Made by a program: the position numbers and the translations under genes
Notes under the pieces: model-generated
Told to the model about the DNA's origin: nothing
Database searches by the model: none
Seen by the model: the letters and a program-made list of their open reading frames with translations, nothing else
Shown here: positions 46,689-58,476 of the stretch, piece by piece
How positions within the stretch are numbered: position 1 is the stretch's first letter
How the letters are laid out: each line of letters starts with the position of its first letter
Assembly: GCA_023525715.1 (NCBI GenBank)
Contig: CM042011.1
Span: 56,719,854 to 56,783,853 of the forward strand
Direction of reading: 5' to 3'
DNA: 64,000 nucleotides
Origin: Cichorium intybus
Taxonomy: Eukaryota; Streptophyta; Magnoliopsida; Asterales; Asteraceae

Positions 46689-47544
46689 ATGAGTTCTAGC
46701 CGAGGCAATTCCAAAAAACGCAGTTCTTCCAAAAATAAAAACCGTCAGGATGTCCCTCCGACCCCATCCCTAAATTATCATAATGTCAACCAATATCTCC
46801 AATTCCAAGCTTATACCCAGTTCCAACCAGATTTCGGCCAATTCCAACCTAATTATCCCCAATTCCAACCTAATTATCCTCGGTTCCAACAAAGTCCCAG
46901 CTAATTGCCCAACTCCAAATATTACGTCCCTGACACTTCTCATTTTCGTAGACAAGAGGATGAGTCAAGTGACGAAATACAACCGATCTCTGAGGATGAG
47001 GTGGAGGAGTACGATGAGGAGGTGGAACCTGAGCAGGGGGTGGAGGAGGTAGTTCCAGAAACACAACCCCCTCCCAAGACCTCCCAGAAATGATCTTACA
47101 CCAATCGTGTGAAACGTCTTCCGTGGAAGGAGAACGAGGAGGTCGCCTTGGCGAACGCTTATATTAGTGTTTCCAATGATGCAGAATGAGGAGTCGTGGT
47201 GGAGTCATTTTGGGAGCACGTATTGGTACATTTTGATGCACTTCTTGGAGGGACGGATAGGACACGATCTCAAGTATACTCCAACTGGAAGGACATGAAA
47301 GGAAAGGTGAACAAGTTCATTGCATTTTCAAGGAAAAGTGCAACATGCGTGCTACACTTAGTGAGTACCAGAGGATCACTCGAAACAAGTTCCCATATAA
47401 TGCTGCATGGGAAATATTGAAATAACAAGCGAAATGGCTTGTAGGCGAGGAAATGGAAATGAATTCCTCCAAACGAAGCAAGACATCTGACTCCAACCAC
47501 TTCACAAACTCCCCTTCCGATGCACACTGTTCACCTCATCCAGT
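46689..47544 (+). pseudogene. Harbinger ORF1, copy 1, truncated
   Basis: It starts MSSSRGNSKKRSSSKNKNRQ, followed by a short repeat of QFQPNYP units. A stop falls after QQSPS (46902-46904). The same frame continues NSKYYVPDTSHFRRQEDESS and an acidic region to TSQK, then another stop at about 47091. The trihelix-like part is RLPWKENEEVALANAYISVS, then FWEHVLVHFDALLGGTDRTR and YSNWKDMKGKVNKFIAF. It ends abruptly at the Gypsy LTR. Its stops are shared with copy 2, so the gene was already dead before the duplication. Confidence 0.83.
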
Positions 47545-48911
47545 TGTAACACCCGACTTTCAATATAAATATACCCATTTATTTTCCACACTTTAAAACA
47601 TATTTTATTCAACAAAATATTATACAGGGTATATATTACAAGAAAAAGGTACAAGTGGTATCTCCCAAAGCCGGGCTGCTACGGTCATCAGTTCTAACCC
47701 CGAATTACATCCTTCCCTTTAGTAAGGTCTACAGCACCTGCACAGTTAGTATCAACAAGGGTGAGCTTTACAAGCTCAGTGAATAATCGATAAGTGTTAT
47801 AACAACATTAAATTTTCGGCTTCCACATCATATCACAGCCCCCTGTGATACCGAGTCTCAAGGACTCAATGTATACCTGTTGAATGTGTGATAAAACTGC
47901 CAGCCAAATAGGCTATCACAACATTTGTATGTGGTCCCACCACCATTACTACTTAATTCGATCGTCACAGCATATATGTGGTCTCAACCACAATTACCGA
48001 GTATGTGACCCTATGGAAAGATGGTCCCAATCACAATAACCGATAATGTGGCCCCACAGTAAAAGTAACACTTAGGGATAGATTACTCACATTGATTCTT
48101 GCTATACGGTATCTGGTTATTCCTGCCTTCTTATACCTACTATAACTGCTTGGTTCGTACCTATATATTTGTTTATAGGTGAACTACTATTTCAACCGGC
48201 ATCACTACGGATCACACCATCACTCTGCTTTATATTATCTATAATTCCAATATGATACCTCGTGATTTATCAAATAAAGAACGGCCAGGTAGAAGATTAG
48301 ATGGGGTGGCAGGATCCTTTCAGCATTTTAGCCTTTCGGAAAATCCAACAACCAGATCCCATGTAACCGGCCTAGGCACCGTTCTCGTAAGTAAATCATT
48401 GGGCATTATTTTTGGAATTACGAATAGTACATAACTTCCACATATAATAGTTTAAAACTTTATAAACTATTAAAGAAATAAAGTAGCGATTACTCACTTA
48501 GTATGGTCGCTGGCTCGTTCCTCGTTCAACTCTTCTGACAACTCTCGAGCACTTCGCTACAAGCTATCGCTCGTTCCTTACCTCTCCCGATCTATTTTTC
48601 TCACCAGAACACTCCCCGATATCGTAAGGTTGTTTGGTGTTTGTTGTGGTTTGAAATGAAGAGGTTGGACCTCTATTTATAGGGCTCAAAAACACTATTC
48701 ACGACGTCATCACGACATCAGCGACACTATTCACGACGTCATCATGACGTCATCACGACATCATCGTCGATGTCATCACGAGGTAAGCGCTTACTTCATC
48801 TCTCGATTACTATTCACACCGGAGTACTATTCACGTCGGAGCACTATTCACACCTGAGTTACTATTCACGCCGGAGTTACTTTTTTTTTTTTTTGGAAAA
48901 CCGTCGTTACA
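47545..48911 (-). repeat. Gypsy chromovirus LTR (1367 bp), 3' LTR in the minus sense
   Basis: On minus it starts TGTAACGACGG and ends TCGGGTGTTACA, close to the ends of the outer Gypsy LTR. The purine tract AAAGGAAGGGAGAACT precedes it on minus. TATA box TATAAATA at 48674-48681; putative introns 48162-48581 and 47738-48090 with a 71-nt exon 2 (48091-48161) and branch-point-like TACTAAC before the second acceptor. Upstream of the TATA box are repeats of CACGACGTCATCACGAC (about 48700-48785) containing TGACGTCA, and 'ACTATTCACRCCGGAGT' units (48812-48880). Confidence 0.88.
48674..48681 (-). promoter_or_regulatory. LTR TATA box (Gypsy LTR at 47545-48911)
   Basis: The minus strand reads CCCTATAAATAGAGG, a consensus plant TATA box. 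TGACGTCA-type motifs, which resemble bZIP/TGA factor sites, lie within about 100 bp upstream. Confidence 0.75.
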
Positions 48912-48947
48912 AGTTCTCCCTTCCTTTATAAGATTTCGTCCCCGGAA

Positions 48948-49034
48948 TCAAGCAAACAATTGGGGGTACTTCGCCTTCATTTCCTCTTCGACTTCCCAAG
49001 TTACATCCGAGCCCTTGTGATATCGCCACTGTAC
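48948..49034 (-). pseudogene. C-terminal chromodomain fragment of Gypsy integrase
   Basis: The minus strand encodes VQWRYHKGSDVTWEVEEEMK then AKYPQLFA and a stop. This is the last part of a chromovirus chromodomain, in which WRxHKG...TWE..E.M...YP is characteristic. It ends 37 bp before the LTR, where pol normally ends in Tekay-type elements. The rest of pol is missing: the fragment is cut at 49034 by ORF1 copy 2, at a shared TTT. Confidence 0.9.
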
Positions 49035-49163
49035 TTTCCTCATTTTCTTATATATACCACCTTCATACCTATTAAAAAATTCACATCTTCATCATTCTTT
49101 CTTTCTCTCAACATCTCTCTAAATCCTTTCCTATTATTTAAAAAAACCCTCTTTTTTTACAAA

Positions 49164-50340
49164 ATGAATTCTAGCCGAGGCAATTCCAAAAAACACGGTT
49201 CTTCCAAAAATAAAAACCGTCAGGATGTCCCTCCGACCCCATCCCTAAGTTATCATAACGTCAACCAATATCCCCAATTACAAGCTTATACCCAGTTCCA
49301 ACCGGATTTCGGCCAATTCCAACCTAATTATCCCCAATTCCAACCTAATTATCCTCGGTTCCAACAAAGTCCCAACTAATTGCCCAACTCCAAATATTAC
49401 GTCCCTGACACTTCTCATTTTCGTAGACAAGATGATGAGTCAAGTGACGAAATACAACCGATCTCTGAGGATGAGGTGGAGGAGTACGATGAGGAGGTGG
49501 AACCTGAGCAGGGGGTGGAGGAGGTAGTTCCAGAAACACAACAACCCCCTCCCAAGACCTCCCAGAAATGATCTTACACCAATCGTGTGAAACGTCTTCC
49601 GTGGAAGGAGAACGAGGAGGTCGCCTTGGCGAACGCTTATATTAGTGTTTCCAATGATGCAGAATGAGGAGTCGTGGTGGAGTCATTTTGGGAGCACGTG
49701 TTGGTACATTTTGATGCGCTTCTTGGAGGGACGGATAGGACACGATCTCAAGTATACTCCAACTGGAAGGACATGAAAGGAAAGGTGAACAAGTTCATTG
49801 CATTTTCAAGGAAAAGTGCAACATGCGTGCTACACTTAGTGAGTACCAGAGGATCACTCGAAACAAGTTCCCATATAATGCTGCATGGGAAATATTGAAA
49901 TAACAAGCGAAATGGCTTGTAGGCGAGGAAATGGAAATGAATTCCTCCAAACGAAGCAAGACATCTGACTCCAACCACTTCACAAACTCCCCTTCCGATG
50001 CACACTGTTCACCTCATCCAGTCGATGTTGAGGCCGACAATGAAGTTTCCCCATAACAGTCAACACATTCACGGCAAAGAAAAGGGAAAAATATGGTTGG
50101 ATCTTTATCAATGCATGAGGGGTATCAGACTATCGTGGATAAGATATCCAAACTTGTAGAGACTATTGAGGTTGAAGCGCACAAGAAAGACACCTACCGT
50201 GCAAAGAGAATGGTTGTTCTGACTACACAGGAGGAGGAATCGAAGAAGAAATCAACCCTCATTGAGCAAGAGATAGCAGCGCTTAAATGGACACGCGAAC
50301 AAAAGGATTTAAAAATTTTCTTCGCCCCATGACCATTTGA
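49164..50340 (+). pseudogene. Harbinger ORF1, copy 2
   Basis: The sequence repeats copy 1 nearly exactly (MNSSRGNSKKHGSSKNKNRQ, the QFQPNYP repeats, the stop at 49377-49379, the acidic region and the trihelix-like part), then continues past the point where copy 1 ends: FTNSPSDAHCSPHPVDVEADN, then the C-terminal helix region NMVGSLSMHEGYQTIVDKIS to 50332. Several stops and shifts (after QQSPN, after TSQK, after SNDAE) kill it. The continuous text across CATCCAGT|CGATG shows the undisturbed site into which the Gypsy LTR in copy 1 was joined. Confidence 0.83.
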
Positions 50341-50806
50341 CCGGACCTCAACTAGCATTGGTTCTTGGGAAAAAACAGCAAATAGCACAAATGTACGGTT
50401 GGGAATTTTAGGTTGTTTGTGAACGCTCTTTAGGATTTTATTTTCGTATTTAGGTTGTTTTTTTCGAATTTATGTTTTTTTAAAAATCTTGTAACCATGT
50501 GCTTTTAAATTTAATGTTATTTGGCTTTTTTAATCTTTTATTGCATTTTAATATTATTTTGAATATTAAATTAATTGTTAAATTAATTTGTGTAATTAAT
50601 TAATTAACTTTATAATCAAAAATATGATGTGGCATCGCGAGGTCAGTGGGTTCGGTATGAACTGCTTCCATGGATGTGGGATGGGGAAAGATGGAAGTGA
50701 TGGGAGAGAAAAAAAAACTAATGTGACAAATGTGATGGGTGGGATGAGAATGGTTTACTCCCCCTACCCTGAGTGAAATATGATCGTCAAATTTTGTGAA
50801 TATTTG

Positions 50807-51851
50807 GGGGGTCGTCTCAAAAAGCATTTTAAGCAAAAAAAAAAGTGCTTAATGGCTTAAGATTTTTTAAAAATAAGTATTTTAAAAATTGTTTGGATTA
50901 GCTTTTGTGGTGGAAAAAGTCAAAAAGCTGATAAGTTGTTTTTTTAAATGTGTTTGGCTTTGCTTATGTATGTAAAATGACTACAAATAAATATTTATGT
51001 TTCACTGAATCGGACAAAATTGAAGCAGGTTAAAAAAACAAAAATTATAGCAACACAATAAATTTAAAGCAATTCAGCAAAACAAGAAATTTAAAGCAAT
51101 TCACATAAATCACATTTGCAAAACAAAAATAAATTGATTTCTCCCCACTTTGAACTGTTTTTTGTTAAGATTGTGAATTGATTTAGTATGAACTTTAATC
51201 CAATTTCCATGCTACATTACGCTCCAATTCTGGTTTCACGGCATTGAAATTAAACTCCAAATCGCAAAAAGAAAATCACAACAATCACAACAGAAAAATC
51301 ACAGGTTATGTTTTGAAGCAGAACTAACAATAATCACAATAGAGAAATTGTTGCAATCACAACAATAAAATCGCAAGTTATGTCTTGATGCATGTTACCA
51401 AATCATAACTTATGTTTTGAAGCAGAAGTCGCAGCAATTATAGAAAAATCGCTTCCTGTTACCGATCCAACAGAAAAAAAAAAGTCAAAAAGTCAAAATC
51501 GATTTGTTGGTGCGTGAAAGAAACAGAAATCGCAGGTGGAGAAAATTAGACAAATCAAAAAAATCGATCATACCTGAAGAGAGTAAGCTTGAAGGAGGAG
51601 ACGTGTATGGCAGTTGGAGGCGTAATGAATAGAAGGGTTAAGGGTATTTTGGTATTTTTCTTTTCTAAGAAGATATAAGCTCATTCAAAAAGTAAGGAGC
51701 CAATTACTTCTTAAAACCAGCTTTTTACAACGTATCAAGAAGCTCTTTAGAAGTGCTTATATAATACCCAAACACTTTTTATAAATTATTTGCTTTTATG
51801 AAAAGCCTGTAAGTAAATAAGCTCTTTTGAAAAACAATCCCATACACCCCC
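50807..51851. mobile_element. Possible Harbinger-type non-autonomous element
   Basis: The ends are GGGGGTCGTCTC on the left and CATACACCCCC on the right, flanked by TTG at 50804-50806 and 51852-51854. Both subterminal regions speak the same AAAAGC/AGCTTATTT vocabulary in inverted orientation (AAGCATTTTAAGC left; AAGCTCTTTTGAAAA right). The terminal inverted repeat is short, so the boundaries are tentative. No transposase ORF. Confidence 0.4.
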
Positions 51852-51854
51852 TTG

Positions 51855-54800
51855 ATATAAAGGAATTGAAATCTTCCTATTCTAATAAAACAAAGCTAAT
51901 ATGCCATTTGGCAATTTTTTAGAGCCATCTTTTTCCACGTGTCCACTTTCTAGGCTATACAAATTTTTTTCCTGCTCAAATGCTTTTCATCGGTCATTAG
52001 TGATAAACGATGTGAATGTAGGACATTGCTATTTGAGAGAACAAATCGATGGATTATAGTAGGCAAGAAATCAGGAAAATCTTTTAGTCTGTTATGTATA
52101 TGCAAAAGATAAATTAATGCTTGGGAGATGAGGGTATTTTCCGATAATAACAAACTAATTCAATCCCTAGAAATCAGCATTTTAATTTAAATTATTTTGA
52201 AAGTAAAATCGTCCCTAAATATATGCAAACATATTGGTCAAATCTTTTCCATTTATAAAGCTCAATCTATAACTCGCGCTGTAATTTTTCTTTATATTCA
52301 TCCGAGATTAGTCTTCTTGTCTGCATCTCTGCGTTCCGTAATCCACACCTCCTGTTCTACCATTGGTTTTCCTCCACCTGCACAAGAAATTGAAGGTATT
52401 ATTTCAATCCTACTTTTCTTTTATGTACAATACGTCTAAAAACGTCCAATTGTGACATGAGGAGTTTCCCTACTACGTTTAGGTATAATACAATGAAACC
52501 ATGAACTCATTCTACATATTTTCTATGGTATTGATGTGGTTTTCTGTGGTTATTCAAGAACTTTGCTAAATCTTTTTAAAACATCAGTTTAACAAAAAGA
52601 CAATAACAATTAACAATGATATTACTTTGTTTAATAGCATCCTACTTTCATTATATTGTGTAATATAGCATTATAGTTTCATAACTTTCATTTAAGGATA
52701 CAAATGAATGAAACAATCAATTGATTTAATAATTTAAAAACTTTTCTATAACCACCACTCTACGTCTTAACCAACAAATCGAAATCAGAAACATGTTCAA
52801 TCGTTTTTGTTAAAAATACGCAATCATGGACCAATTTTGCAAAAAAATTCCAAACAAGTATCAGTTTTAATAGCAACGTACTTTTGATTTTTGTTTTAAA
52901 ATAACATTGTACTTTGCTAAATCTTTTAAAAACAGATTTACCAATGTACTTTGATATTTTAAAACCAAAACCCAAAGTACATTACTTAACAAATACAAAT
53001 TTTTCCAGAAAATTATTAACAGTTGCATAAAAACTCTATTTTAGCATTGTACTTTATAAAACCTACATTTTATACCAATGTACTTTCCATTTTTGTTAAA
53101 GTAGTTCAATCGTTTTTGTTAAAAATACACAATCATGGACCAATTTTGCTAAAAATTCCAAACAAGTATCAGTTTTAATAGCAACGTACTTTTGGACTTT
53201 TTTTTAAAATAACATCGTACTTTGTTAAATCTTTTAAAAACAGATTTACCAATGTACTTTGGTATTTTAAAACCAAAACCCAAAGTACATTGCTTAAAAA
53301 GTACAAATTTTTCCAGAAAATTATTAACAGTTGCATAAAAACTCTATTTTAGCATTGTACTTTATAAAACTTACGTTTTATACCAATGTACTTTCCATTT
53401 TTGTTAAAGTAATTCAAACATGGACCATTTTTAAAAAAAATATGCAAAAGTAGGTTGTTATAGTAATGTACTTCTTTTTCAAAATGAAATAAAAGTATGT
53501 TGTTATTACTTGCTAATAAATGAAAGTAAGTTGCTAATTCTTGCGTTAAATTTGGGTTAAATGTAAGAAATAGCAACTTACTTTCATACTTTTATCTATT
53601 TGTTCACTATATTATTGTACTTTCATTTCATCTATTTCAATAAAATTTTAATAATCCAATCAATGGAAGTACATTGCTATTTCTAGCTTTGTTAATACAA
53701 AGCTAAATAGCACAATACTTTCATTAATAAGGTTACTATAGCATCCTACGTTCTTTTCAAAGTAAATTGTCTGATTTAGTATTTTTAGTGTTTTTATTTA
53801 GGTTTTTTCCATATACACTCCATTTCAAAGTATAATTTTTGATTTAGGTGTTGTATTTACGTTTTTGTCACCTGATGGGTTTTGGCCTCATTTTAGACCT
53901 TATTACATTAAGTCTGGCCATCTAAAGTCTACCTTTGACATGTTGGAAGTTTCGTTTGACATTTTTGGGTGCCAAACACACTTTGTTTATCTCTGTTAAA
54001 ATCTTCGTTTCTATTAATATTTTTTTATAGAATCTTTTCCCTTACATTTATAAAAAGGATAACAATGCTACTTTCTCGAGCTGCTTCAATTCCAAACTTA
54101 ACTGTTTAAATTTTTTGCTATTTGTTTAGTTGAATGGTGTGACTTTTAACTTCTTGAATTATATGTAGTTTATCCCTATTAAATCCAATTTATATATTAT
54201 TGATTGTATTTTGTATTTTTAATTGTTATCATTTATAATTTCACTTTATAACACTTCTTAATAAAGAGTCATTTGTTATTTAACATCACGTTTTAACATG
54301 TCCTTTGCTTAGATTAAGACCGGTTTTTTGGTTTAAGAAAGGAAAAAGTTTTGTGTAAACGACACTATATTCAACTATATTCTGGTATATTTTGTTACTA
54401 TTTTAACGACTTAGCTATATATTAAGAAAAAGAAAGAAACACTTTTTCATGAAGATAATAATACTTTTAGAGATGTCTAGATATGTACTTTGGTATTTTA
54501 AAACCAAAACCCAAAGTACATTGCTATTACGGAAACAATTTGGAAAAACAGAAAACGAAAATTTTAATATATATACTTTTTGTCGTTAATAGCAACGTAC
54601 TTTTGAATTTCCTTTTTTGTCTTTTTTTTTTTCCGTTTTTTATGATTTAATTTTAACATATTTTATTGTGATTATTGGTGTAATAGGTTAAGGCTTAGTG
54701 TCTTAATACGTTAAGCCATATGTTTTGGCTTGACCCATTAAGTTGTTCTGTTAAATCATACCTGGATTTTTTCTCTCTTTGTTTAATAGCATCCTACTTT

Positions 54801-55476
54801 CATTATATTGTGTAATATAACATCCTACTTTTTGTTGTGAATATCAACGTATTTTGGACTTTTTTTTAAATAACATTGTACTTTAATAAATTTGTTAAAA
54901 ACAGATTTACCAATTTACTTTGGTATTTTAAGACCAAAACCCAAAGTACATTGCTATTACTTGAAATCTGAAATCAAGTGAAATCAAGTCGGTAAATCAA
55001 CAAATCTGAAATCATAACAATGATCCTACAATCTGAAATCAAGTCAAAGATACAGTCAAACACAATCCATATTCGTCTTAGTGGTGGTGGTTATTCTAAA
55101 AGACGACTTGAATCTGAATTTGAAATTAGTTCAAAGATACGATTTGACCAAACATTTGAGAGGGACATTCAAAAATTCTAAAAACCTACTAATTGACTTT
55201 GAAATCTAAAATCTGATTTGAATGAATTCGTTTTTCACACTTTTGGAGGGATTTTCAAAAATTAATTCACATATAAATCATTTAAACTAGGTTAATTGGG
55301 CATAAAAACCTGTTATACGTACCAATTACGTGTTCCTTTTCTTCAAAAAATCCCAGTAACGTGAAAAATCCCTTCTGGTATACCGATTGCAATTAGTATA
55401 TTACCTGATAATCGAACTGCAAGGCTACGAAATTAGGGGTCCGGTTTGATGAACATGAATTGCAAACTCGATTTTT
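51855..55476. repeat. AT-rich tract with recurrent GTACTTT hairpins
   Basis: No gene is visible. A block of the form 'AATGTACTTTGGTATTTT' + 'AAAACCAAAACCCAAAGTAC' + ATT occurs at about 52943-52982, 53251-53292, 54483-54525 and 54912-54952; each can fold because ACTTTGG pairs with CCAAAGT and GGTATTTT with AAAACC. Between them AGCAACGTACTTTTG and related text repeats. Shared words link it to 3050-3490. Confidence 0.65.
52798..53415. repeat. Two-copy tandem repeat, 309-bp period
   Basis: The block starting CAATCGTTTTTGTTAAAAAT (52798) recurs at 53107, with about 5% divergence by eye. Each copy contains one of the GTACTTT hairpins. Confidence 0.88.
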
Positions 55477-55602
55477 GATCTGGAAGACGATAGTCAAACA
55501 TCGGACTCGATTCCTTCTAAGGCGATCTCTAATTTCGATCTGGAATACGATGGTCGAAGATTGGAGTCGATTCCATTGAACGGTATCTCGATTACATGAG
55601 TG
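55477..55602. repeat. Short tandem repeat, about 65-bp unit
   Basis: 'GATCTGGAAGACGATAGTC' and 'GATCTGGAATACGATGGTC' begin two diverged copies that both run into CGATTCC(T/A)T. The antisense frame (55494-55819) is open but resembles nothing I know. Confidence 0.55.
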
Positions 55603-55726
55603 ACGATTCCCACAAAATCGAATTTTTTCGATCCGGATTGATGAGGACGATGACGAGATCGCTTTTTTGAGCGAACCAAATGTAGAGGTGTTCTCTATTT
55701 TGACAAAAGTTGCATTGATGCTGCAA

Positions 55727-56844
55727 GACTACACGGAGTAGTCCTCGCCAAAAGGGTCGCCAAGCCTCTTGGCGAGTCGCCAACACTGCCGCCGCTCCAT
55801 TCACCAAACAACTCGCCAACCTCCATTGCCAGCCCGTTGGCGAGATGCCAACGGGTGTATCAAATTTCAGAAAATGGCAAAAAAAAAAACCCCAAACGGC
55901 TAGGAGACTAATTTTTGAATGTTTTCAAAATTTTACACTTTTAATCCAAAACAAAAAATAGCCGTTTTTTTTAAAACAAAATCATATTTTTAAAACCTCT
56001 TTCATCCCTATATATATACATCTAAATCTCATTCTTTTCACACAATCATTTGTTCTAAAACTCTCTCAAAATGTCTTCAAGCAAAAAAGAAAGGTTCAAA
56101 ATCTTCCAAAAAACAATCTTCCAACATTCATATCACTCCACCTCCAAACCCTTCATCAAACCTACATATAAATGCTTATCACCCTATAATGTATTCACCC
56201 CCACCCGATGAGCCGATGTTTTCACCGACACAAGACCAATCCACACACTCTCAGTCTTTTGATGCAAATGTTGGGTTCGACATGAATGAGGAGCCGGAGG
56301 CTGACGTTCTTCCGATTGGTCGTGATCAAGCAAAGAGGAAGATGAAGGGAGGTAGTTCTGGTACTAATAGTAGTCAATGTAGCGCAGAATTGCAACAATT
56401 GAACGAGCAAGTCGCCACTTTGCAGACTTTTCATGAAGACAAAGTTAGAACCAAGCTGCTGGATATTGTGACGAGAAACATCTCTGATCTACGAGGGTTC
56501 GAGTATCAAATTGCAGTTCAAGCAAAGAAGGATGCGGCTAGGAGATTGGGATTCACGTTCGACGATGAGTAGATTAGGTTTGTGTTTTAGTTTGTGTGTT
56601 TGTTTAACTTTTAATTGTTAGTTGTTTATGTGTTTTATTTTTAATGAAATGTTTAAATTTTAAGTAAAAAAAATTTTGTGTTTGATTTATATTTGTATAA
56701 GGACTAAAGTTGTAATTTTTCAAAGTAATTTGGTTGGCAGTCTAACATTAATGGTCAACCACTGCCTACAAAATGGCAAACGGCTGCCAACCCACAAAAA
56801 CTTGTTGGTCATTCGTTGGCCATTGGCCACCACTCCGTGTAGCC
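55727..56844 (+). mobile_element. Internally deleted Harbinger element (ORF1 remnant)
   Basis: Left terminus GACTACACGGAGTAG and right terminus (reverse complement) GGCTACACGGAGTGG are flanked by CAA (55724-55726) and TAA (56845-56847), a 3-bp duplication with one change. The terminus shares GRSTRSACGGAGTR with the elements at 34705 and 46375. At 1118 bp it keeps the promoter, the N-terminus and the C-terminus of ORF1 but has lost the trihelix-like part. Confidence 0.78.
56071..56572 (+). pseudogene. Harbinger ORF1 with internal deletion
   Basis: The ATG at 56071 starts MSSSKK; after a one-base shift in the A-rich run near 56086 the frame reads KGSKSSKKQSSNIHITPPPN and continues into MYSPPPDEPMFSPTQDQS. 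It then passes directly to SFDANVGFDMNEEPEADVLP, IGRDQAKRKMK and the C-terminal helix region ending ARRLGFTFDDE. The whole DNA-binding trihelix-like region found in the relatives at 43823 and 46689 is absent, so the clean junction looks like a deletion inside the element. The C-terminal part ARRLGFTFDDE matches ARQLGYHFNE of the 43823 copy. Confidence 0.82.
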
Positions 56845-56847
56845 TAA

Positions 56848-57880
56848 AAGGGATCGTCAAAATTTTGTTATATATTTTAATCTTTTTCCATTTTAAAATA
56901 TCATATAATTATTTACTAATTCCATGAATACATAAATAATTCAAAAAAATATATTATGTAATTGTTTTTTAGAATCTGAAGTTTTATTATCTATAATTAA
57001 ATATAGTTGTATAAATGAAAAATAATTATCTAATTTATAAATTTCTGGAAATATTTGAATTTTTATTATTGATGCAATATTGTATATTGAATCGTTGTTT
57101 GTTTAATGTATAATTTAATAAGACTAATTAAATTACAATAAAAACTAAATAAATAAAAATACTATATGTCCTAATGTTAATCTAAAATTTAGATACATTT
57201 ATATTATGTACTTTATAATATAAAGAAGTATTTAAAAATTTATGTTAACGTACAATGTATTATGTAAAAAAAATTCAAAAAAAGTAATTTTTATTCAATT
57301 ATATTTTATATCAATCAAAAAACAATTTTGTAAAATTTTTTGTTAAATTTATAATTAAATATGGTTGTATAAATAAAAAAAATTATCTAATTTATAAATT
57401 TCTGTAAATATTTTATATTTTATTATTGATGTAATATTTTATATAGAACTGTTGTTTGTTTAATGTATAATTTAATAAAAGTAATTAAATCAAATAAAAC
57501 TAAATAAGTTATACTGTATCTAAGTGTGTGGGTGTGTCTTCATAATTCTATAATCACACCATTTCAAAAAAATTAATATATTTTTAATTTTCACTTTTTA
57601 TGAATATACATACGGCATACCTTTACATGTAAATATTTTTCTCACGTTTACATATATTATGAATAATTTTTTTCCTAACAATAACTAAAAGTCTTTAACT
57701 TTTTATAAATTTGATAATCTCTATTTAAATTTTATTTGTTGATTATATTTGTAAGCTTACTTATAAAAAAACATATGGTACAATTATCAACTAAAAGTCT
57801 TTAACCTTTTAAAATTTGTTAATCTCTATAAAATTTTATTTAATTTCCAACCGTGTAACACACGAGTCTATAGACTAGTT
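56848..57880. repeat. AT-rich DNA with a 170-bp diverged direct repeat
   Basis: A block containing 'TTTATAAATTTCTG' and 'TGTTTGTTTAATGTATAATT' occurs at about 56990-57150 and again at about 57350-57510. The right edge of the tract (ACCGTGTAACACACGAGTCTATAGACTAG at about 57848-57876 in parts) has the hairpin-plus-CTAG form of the element ends at 40585 and 42695. No left end was found, so no element is delimited. Confidence 0.55.
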
Positions 57881-58060
57881 TTGATAATGAAAACGCATGG
57901 AATGAAATTTTTTGGATCGTTTTAATTATGGGTACTCTTAAATAACTTTCATCTATGTGTGTGGGTGTATAGGTTGACCCTCTCATACACATGTTACATT
58001 ATGAGGAGTTTTTTAACACACTGTTTCAGTTATTTGTTGAATCGTGGGAATTTGTGTTCT

Positions 58061-58476
<416 letters not shown>

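Larger units (their letters stand above)
46375..50769 (+). mobile_element. PIF/Harbinger ORF1-only element with internal duplication and Gypsy fragment
   Basis: Left terminus GGGTGGACGGAGT and right terminus (reverse complement) GGGTAGGGGGAGT are flanked by TGA at 46372-46374 and 50770-50772. Between them lie ORF1 copy 1 (to 47544), a Gypsy LTR plus chromodomain fragment (47545-49034) and ORF1 copy 2 (from 49035). Copy 1 has the only left terminus and copy 2 the only right one, so this is one element with a rearranged interior. Its 3' 270-300 bp match the end of the DDE-only element at 34705-36626. Confidence 0.85.

Noticed and set aside
48960..49379. 139-residue plus-strand frame
   Set aside because: Its first half is the antisense of the Gypsy chromodomain fragment and its second half is the N-terminus of the Harbinger ORF1 copy 2; it crosses a rearrangement junction.
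55494..55819. Minus-strand frames upstream of the Harbinger element at 55727
   Set aside because: They cross a diverged tandem repeat and the element boundary, and match no family I know.
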